A stretch of DNA of 64,000 bases. Origin: Galeruca laticollis. Its lineage: Eukaryota; Arthropoda; Insecta; Coleoptera; Chrysomelidae. The position numbers and the translations under genes were made by a program. Numbering within the stretch: position 1 is the stretch's first letter; each line of letters starts with the position of its first letter. The notes beneath the pieces were generated by a model, which saw only the letters and a list, made by a program, of their open reading frames with translations, did not search any database and had not been told where the DNA came from. Below are positions 58,070-64,000 of the stretch, one piece after another. Where the stretch lies: NCBI GenBank assembly GCA_963921935.1, contig OY998185.1, positions 64,123,717 through 64,187,716 on the forward strand. Reading direction: 5' to 3'.

Positions 58070-59190
58070 TTAATAAAGTTATTTCTTCTTCCTCTTCACT
58101 TTCTTTTATATTTACCAACATGATTCTTCCATTTATAAACTTCTCCTGTCTCACATTTCTAATTTATTTCTTATTTAACGTCAGTCCAATACATCCAGTA
58201 TCCATGGGTTACTTTCATAATTCCATTTTCCTTATTCTTCGAGCGTCGAACGATTTGTGAAAATCCACAAAGCTATTTTCCCCTTTGAGATTTGAATTAA
58301 ACGTTTTACGTTAATACTATGTCAAGCAGTATAATATTAATACCAATAGAACATAATGAATCTAGATGGTATTTACGTAAGATTAATGCTGGTTATTAAA
58401 TAGATAAGTACCTAAAAATATGATTGGATAGTAGGATCAAGTTTTATACAAAGTTCAAATAAAATTTACGTCACTGGATTTTTATTGATTTCCACAGTAA
58501 ATATTACCCGAAACTTTGTTTATTTCAAGCAAATAAGTAAAGTGAATAAACGAATGCATTCAGAACGGTCGCGGACTTGTTTCTATTAATGATTTTTTTC
58601 TTTTACAACGACTGTCATCGTCTGATTGATTTTCCCATCTTTGTGTTATGAATTAACAAAGCGACGTGCTCTTGGTTGCTTACCTAGTACAATTTCTGCA
58701 GTTTCTAATTCACAGTTTATTTCTTCTTCAATCAAATTGCTCGATAGCTCAGAAAATATTTAAATAAAATGGACTGTAGAAATGAAAATGTAAATGATTG
58801 GTTTTAAAAACTTCACTTACCAATAAAATGTTCCTCTAAGATTCCATTACTTGCTCTTTGGAAAATGGGAAAAAGGAAAATCGAGCACTTTAAGTTGTTT
58901 ATCACACGTGAGAAGTCACAAATATCTCGGTTGATCGGTTTTGTGCCACAACTGTATAAAATTCACCCCGATGGCTACCGAAAATTATCAACTGAAACGT
59001 TCGTACCACGATTGTGCTAATTACTGCTACCTTTTTTAGAATCCTTTCAACAATTTTTCGGACAGAACACACGGAACCGTTGTTGCCAAGTAATAAAGCA
59101 TTTCAGGGAAACTAAATAGGCGTAAACACAAATAATTTTTTCTATTCCAATCTAGGTTTCTATTCTTTATATTTTTGTAATATCTTAGTA
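58070..59190. other. No confident gene
   Basis: Near 58650-58765 the minus strand has a 35-residue open stretch ending ...AEIVLGKQPRARRFVNS with a possible donor inside. It could be a transposase C-terminus, but nothing around it supports this. The rest is featureless. Confidence 0.3.
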
Positions 59191-59194
59191 TCTC

Positions 59195-60000
59195 ATACTT
59201 TGTCTAAGTTCTGTCTGTCTGTTTTCTTTTGACTAGTAAATGATCGATCTGATTTCCATCTTTTCTACTTGGTTGCATCCATATGTAGTTTTGTGAAGTT
59301 GCTTATGCCTAAGCTCGGTGCTCATTATACGTATGTCGAAAGCTGCTGCAAAATTGCATAACATTTGTACGTATACGTATTTAATGTGTTTTTCTATGTT
59401 ACATCTTCAAACTACACTTCTTGTCCTACTTGCTGAGAAATGTAAGTTAGCAATGTCAACACCAATAAGCGAATAACACCCATAATCATAATTAAGTCTT
59501 GCTTTGCGTTATTTTCGTAAGATTCTTCTAGTTTCTCGTAAAATGTGTTTCTTATATTTTCTATCGCTGCTTCTATAGTTGTATACACATTAATAGTTCC
59601 TTTGTTATACATACGGTTTGTTCTTGATCCTCATATATTATCTTACGTTTATACTGAAATTGACTGTCTCGACCCTTACTTCGTGGAATATGCTCATATT
59701 AGTGTTTTTAAACGAAACTCAAGGTCTCTAGTTAATTCCACAATATAATACAAGTTATTGAAAATTCTAAAAAATTTACAATTTTTTAGAATTTTCAATA
59801 ACTTGTATTATATTGTGGAATCAACTAGAGACCTTGAGTTTCATTTAAAAACACTATTACGTTTATACCTTTAAAAAGCTTTACTTCTTTGACTTTTTCT
59901 CTTTCTATGAACGCTGCTCCTCCATATCCTTGCTTTTTCTCGTTTGCATACCAGATTGCGTGGTCTCCCTAGCCTATTTTCCCATTCCCTCCCTATCTTA
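59195..60000 (-). pseudogene. Non-LTR endonuclease fragment split by a Penelope fold-back
   Basis: Reading down from 60000: a KKQGYGGAAFIEREKVKEV segment; then, beyond the insertion at 59655-59856, a YNKGTINVYTTIEAAIENIR stretch leading to NTFYEKLEESYENNAKQDL and an IMIMG segment; and then a FAAAFDIRIMSTELRHKQLH segment with GNQIDHLLVKRK. These are successive parts of an APE-type LINE endonuclease. Several frame changes are present. Confidence 0.6.
59655..59856 (-). mobile_element. Penelope 3'-end insertion with inverted 77-bp copy and 12-bp TSD
   Basis: The 202-bp insert is flanked by TTACGTTTATAC on both sides (59643-59654 and 59857-59868). On the minus strand it contains the Penelope tail also seen at 7021-7140. 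The first 77 bases of that tail are repeated in inverted orientation (59700-59776 versus 59780-59856, 3-base spacer), forming a near-perfect hairpin. It interrupts a LINE endonuclease relic. Confidence 0.85.
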
Positions 60001-60252
60001 CATCTTGACGACATGCTATTTATACCTTTATATTTTCTAAGGTCATTTGCGATTGTGGTCTCCAACAGTTTTTTTATCTTTTACTGTTTATTGATTTTTT
60101 GTTGTTTGTGTGATTTTTATTATTTTATCTCTTTGTTCGTTGGTTAAAATTGCTTTACCGTCTATTGATGGAGGTCTATAAATCTATAAATCGCTGTTAT
60201 AAAAATAGAATTTTTTCCGAGTGTTACTTTTGTTTGTATTGTTTTACATTCT

Positions 60253-60255
<3 letters not shown>

Positions 60256-60301
<46 letters not shown>
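60256..60301. repeat. (AT)n microsatellite
   Basis: About 22 AT units immediately before the GC-rich 5' part of the Myb-type LINE. Confidence 0.95.
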
Positions 60302-60302
<1 letters not shown>

Positions 60303-60404
60303 ACCTGTACAGCCAGCCTCGCCTGCAGGGGAGCCAAGAGGCCTCGGGTCGCAACCCCACAGACTCCAGCAAACCAGCGCATGGGTTAGCAACCCGTGTG
60401 CTGA

Positions 60405-61190
60405 GTTCATCCCCTTGCTTTCGTCGAACCTAACGAAGCCTCGGAACCCGCCTCCGGTGCCGGGATTGCGCCTGGGGGAAGATCGTTACAGTCCCTAGCA
60501 GAAGAGAGTGGAGCAAGTGGCACCTCCCTGCAAAACGGAACCATAAGGCCTAGCACCCCTATTCAGGACACCCAGAGAGATAGCTTGGCCCAGCCAGACG
60601 CAAGTCTTCATCGCAGTTCCGTTATACCTCGCAGAAGGAGAAGGCAGCATTGGACCAGAGAAATCAACCTCAAACTGATGAATGCTTACTACGAAGTCAC
60701 TGAAGGGGAAAGAAAAAGAACCAGGTACAGAGCGCAACTTTTAGAACTATGGAGAGAAGCGTATCCATTTACCGCGCAACATCTTGCCGTACAAATATCA
60801 AACATTAAAACCTGTCGACTGATATCACCAAACGAAATGCGAGCTATGGAAGCAGAAGCTGAACGCAGGGCCCAAAACAGAAGACCGGACGCTATCAGAA
60901 GGTCAATTGGTAGGCTAGGCTTATTCCGACCAGCAGCGGCAGCACCGTCTATGAATGAACCGGCTGTTCGAAGGGAAGATGGCGAAGCACAAGAGCAGAC
61001 ACCACAACACCACGACATAAATCTCCTGTTCCAGGAAACTAACCACAACTTTGAGGGTATGCCAATGCAAGTCAGACCAAAAATATTAAGGCTTAAAATA
61101 AATGCTGAAGCAAAGAAGATCATCACCTCAATCAACACAGCATTGTGCGCGGAACTTGATAACATAAAAACTATCAACAAAAAGCCATAG
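60405..61190 (+). pseudogene. ORF1-like protein with Myb/SANT-type domain
   Basis: Open from 60405 without an ATG until well inside. The first 30 codons upstream are in another frame (RVATPQTPANQRMG), so a shift lies near 60400. After a Pro/Ser-rich region the core reads RRRRRQHWTREINLKLMNAY, ELWREAYPFTAQHLAVQISN and IKTCRLISPNEM. This pattern is seen in a class of LINE ORF1/N-terminal regions (WTREEN..LM..Y...R.R....L...W......LA.Q...I...). It ends with a helix (KINAEAKKIITSINTAL) and a TAG at 61188-61190. The role is inferred as nucleic-acid binding in the LINE RNP. Confidence 0.55.
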
Positions 61191-63078
61191 ATAACTAGAC
61201 GTCTCCTTAACTCAATACATAAAAAAAATGAATTATATTTAAAAGTAAAAAGTAATCCCAACGATCAAGATTTAAGACACAAATACACGATTTATAAAAG
61301 TAAATTAATAAAAACAATTAAAAAGAGCAAAACAGAATACACCAAGAAAACCATAAAAAACTCAAACAATTCATCGCAAAATATTTGGAATTGTGTAAAT
61401 AAAATTTGTCATAAAAAAACAAAAATTGACAAAATTTTATACAAAAATGAAATGGTTACCGACAAACTAGATATTTCAAATGCTTTTAATACCTATTTTA
61501 GTGAAATTGGAGAAAATTTAGCAAATGCCATTGAACCACCTCGTAATTTTTCTGAAGACATTGAACTTGCACAAAATACAATGTACTCATTTCCAACTAA
61601 TGAAAAAATAAAAAATCACCTGGTGCTGATGGTCTTAGAGCTGAAACACTTAAAGAAATATCACATGAAATAAAGGATCCGCTAACATATATTATAAATA
61701 AAATATTCGAAACAAGAATTTTCCCACAAGAGATAAAAACAGGATTAATCAAACCACTGTATAAAACCGGAGAAAAAAGTGAAATCTCAAACTACAGACC
61801 TGTAACATTAATTTCTAATATATCGAAAAGTATCGAAAAAATTTTAAACTTCCAACTAATGAGTTTTTTAAATGTAAATAACACAATCGGTGATAGACAG
61901 TACGGCTTTATAAAAGGAAAGTCAACAGAAGGCGCAATTCTCAACTTAACTTCAGAAATATACGACGCGCTTGATAAAAAAACACCAGCTCTTTGCATAT
62001 TTATAGACCTCTCAAATGCATTTGATACTGTCTGCCACTATAGACTACTACAAAAGCTATATTCTTATGGAATAAGAGGAAATGCCTATAATCTAATAAA
62101 AAGCTATTTAACGGATAGAACTCAAACCGTTTCAGTGGACAGAGTATTGTCAGCAAACAAAAAAAAGTTATATACCATGTTCACCTTATATATTAACAGT
62201 TTATTAAAAATAAAAATACGGGGTAGTATAATAAGTTTCGCTGATGACACGGCAATTTTGTATAAAGAACCGTCATGGCAATCACTAAAAGAAAACGCAG
62301 AAAAAGATTTGACTCAAATGAAAAATTGGTTTGCATATAATCACCCAACACTTAACATAAACAAAACCAAATACCTTTCTTTTTCATCTTATGCTACTGG
62401 GCTGCCTACATTTGGTCCATTAATTATCGATAAAGATACCGAAATTCCAGAAGCAGAGTCCATCAAATATCTCGGAATAATTATTGATAGACACCTAAGA
62501 TGGGACTTGCACATAAATAATCTAACTAATAAAATCAGAGGCCTTTTATCCAGATTTAAATTATTAAGGGATTTTTTGGATAAAGAACATTTAAAAATTA
62601 TTTATTTTGCTTTAGTACAAAGTTTACTTCAGTACGGTATATTGGGATGGGGCGGAGTGCCCGATATACATATGAATAAATTACATATTATACAAAAGTG
62701 GATATTAAGGGTAATTTTTAAAAACCAATTTTATATCCAAGCAACTACTTATATCAACAAAATGGAATATATGATGTACGACAATTATTTGCGTATAAAA
62801 TCCTAATTAATGTTCATAAAGGAAAAATTGAAATGAGGCACACAGAGCATGAGTATGAAACAAGAAACAGAGAATATAAAACGCAGCTTCCTAAATGTAA
62901 TAAATCAATAGGCCAGCATAGTTGTAACTATATCAGCTCCAAATTATATAAATATTTTCCAAATGAACTTAAACAAATCAAAATTTTTATTACGTATAGA
63001 AATAAAGTTAAAAATTGGATCCTACAGACGGATCGGTATATATTTCATAATATAATATATAAATGCTTAACATTATGA
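61191..63078 (+). pseudogene. Reverse transcriptase of the Myb-type LINE, motif B missing
   Basis: The same frame continues past the TAG: ITRRLLNSIHKKNELYLKVK is the usual start of the endonuclease-RT linker, where a Trp (TGG) is expected at the TAG. The RT then shows GADGLRAETLKEI after a shift near 61612, NYRPVTLISNISKSIEKIL, YGFIKGKSTEGAILNL, motif A CIFIDLSNAFDTV, motif C SFADDTAILYK, KYLGIIIDRHLRWDLHINNL and ALVQSLLQYGILGWGG. Between DRVLSANKKK and MFTLYIN the usual G.PQG..LGP.LF motif B is missing (near 62165-62180). A frameshift near 62805 separates the last ~80 residues. Confidence 0.7.
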
Positions 63079-63449
63079 ATATACTATTGAAAATAAAGTA
63101 AATACCAAAAGAAAATAGAGTGAATCTTGAACTTCACTGATTATCCTTTCGCTAAATAATGGTTAAAAAAAAATTTACTCAATTTAAGACTTCCCCCACC
63201 CCGGACTAGACGTATAGACTCTGATTGCGACTTTACCTGGATTTTGAGTTTAAATTTTTATCACATGTTCTAGTATGTAAGTTAGTGTAGTTATTGTATT
63301 AATTTGTTATGCTTACCGTGTACAAACTGATTTTATTCAGTTTCTACGGCATTTTCCTGTTTATTCACAAATGTTTAGATTAGTATTTTATTTGTACTTT
63401 GAATAATTGAATGAATAAACATCATTATTATTATCAGGAGAACCTATGC

Positions 63450-63730
63450 CATAAGATATAATGTGCGGCTAGAGTGGCCAATTGGCCAAGTGTGAAAACC
63501 ATCCTAACTGTGTAGTTAGGTGCATATTTCATATTCTCTTCTCCACCATCACCATATTCTTTTCTTTTCTTCACATATCTTGATAAAGTGACATAACTAA
63601 CGTTCTTCAATGTAGCAGCACGTCTTAAACTGTTCCATTCATGACCATTTCCACTGCTGCCTTCATGTTATCTTCCGAGAAGAGCCCCTTGGTACTTTTG
63701 CGCTATCGTTTTCGCACCATTTCTGAAACA
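63450..63730 (-). pseudogene. pogo-type psq HTH fragment
   Basis: The minus strand after a TTGTTTCAG-like acceptor reads MVRKR (stop) RKSTKGLFSEDNMKAAVEMV, MNGTV (stop) RRAATLKNVSYVTLSRYVKK and RKEYGDGGEENMKYAP. This is the psq-type HTH of pogo-like transposases. Two stops are present. Confidence 0.55.
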
Positions 63731-63769
63731 AGAAGAAAAAACCGTACTTACTGCACAATGAAAAATACA

Positions 63770-63801
63770 TGGGGCACAATGAAACGTTTCATTGTGCCCC
63801 A
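63770..63801. repeat. Perfect 32-bp palindrome resembling joined pogo terminal repeats
   Basis: TGGGGCACAATGAAAC is followed directly by its exact reverse complement. Words such as GGGGCACAATGAAAC are typical of pogo-type inverted ends. The pogo HTH relic lies 40 bases away. Confidence 0.85.
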
Positions 63802-64000
63802 AATTCATCTGTTTCGAGGAACCCCAAACACGCCATTTTGCTTTCCCATACTCTATACCACAAACGTGAAGCAGTAGAAATGCGAAAGTCTAGCAAAAAC
63901 TTCAGGGATTGATGTACAATGAAATGCCATAAAAGCCGATTGATTTAAAAAAAGCACTCTTACCTGGAGGTAAAAATCCGTTGGCGCTAAATTTTTACTT

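Larger units (their letters stand above)
60302..63440 (+). mobile_element. Non-LTR retrotransposon with Myb-like ORF1 joined directly to RT
   Basis: It starts with GC-richer sequence right after an (AT)n tract, contains ORF1-like and RT coding regions, and ends near 63440 in an ATTATTATTATCA simple tail after AATGAATAAACATC. An endonuclease would be expected between ORF1 and RT in this class but is absent. Confidence 0.65.

Noticed and set aside
58650..58770. 35-codon minus-strand stretch with a possible splice donor
   Set aside because: No domain, no neighbouring exon and no element context.
60689..61261. 190-codon minus-strand frame
   Set aside because: Antisense of the Myb-like ORF1; composition and motifs support the plus strand.
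63960..64000. Possible minus-strand exon with a GTAAGA donor reading FSANGFLPPG
   Set aside because: Only about 40 bases are in the window; the frame and gene cannot be supported.

Overview
The window looks like nuclear DNA of an arthropod, most likely an insect. It is AT-rich. Host genes have spliced exons with GT...AG introns and poly(A) signals, and the products include small secreted proteins with six-cysteine chitin-binding (peritrophin-type) domains. The repeats are typical insect elements: pogo/Tigger, hAT, Tc1/mariner, Penelope, several non-LTR lineages, Ty3/gypsy, BEL/Pao and a Crypton-like tyrosine recombinase. A beetle is plausible, but nothing in the sequence fixes the order. I found no tRNA, rRNA or CRISPR array.

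Host genes are sparse. (1) 789-1127 (+) encodes a 112-residue membrane protein. (2) 6113-10265 (-) is a two-exon gene for a small secreted six-cysteine protein. (3) 18707-30428 (+) is a three-exon gene for a 426-residue secreted protein I do not recognise. (4) 30681-35189 (+) is a two-exon gene for a Thr-rich mucin-like protein with one CBM14 domain. (5) 39008-39445 (+) is a terminal exon with two CBM14 domains; it may share the signal-peptide exon of gene 4. (6) A lone signal-peptide exon candidate lies at 53717-53749. All the spliced genes have a short signal-peptide exon ending in phase 0 and then an intron of 3.5-7 kb packed with transposon debris.

Layout. 1-5 kb: part of a satellite-bearing element, the membrane gene, a decayed BEL/Pao element and a deleted pogo element. 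6-10.3 kb: gene 2, whose intron holds a Penelope tail and a ~660-bp tandem repeat. 11.3-14.8 kb: a retroelement gag split by a hAT element that itself carries a solo LTR. 15-18.2 kb: a Penelope fragment, then a mariner-type transposase split by a non-LTR element with a clear target-site duplication. 18.7-30.4 kb: gene 3; its introns hold tandem repeats, a MITE, a satellite-bearing element, pogo and LINE remnants, and a 3.1-kb element with ~650-bp terminal inverted repeats that encodes a FEN/XPG-like nuclease fused to a Cys-rich CXC region. 30.7-39.5 kb: the chitin-binding locus, with a 2.1-kb 46-bp minisatellite. 40.8-43.2 kb: a mariner-family element with 530-611-bp inverted repeats. 43-50.3 kb: Harbinger, pogo and Penelope remnants. 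50.7-53.4 kb: an 889-codon LINE ORF that has lost RT motif A. 54-64 kb: a tyrosine recombinase, LINE endonuclease fragments with a Penelope fold-back insertion, a LINE whose Myb-like ORF1 runs straight into RT, and a pogo HTH remnant.

The strongest candidate for an undescribed system is the long-TIR element at 26537-29604, because its coding core is nuclease-like (PIN/FEN fold) and not an obvious DDE transposase. All calls are by eye from motifs. No alignment or database search was run.
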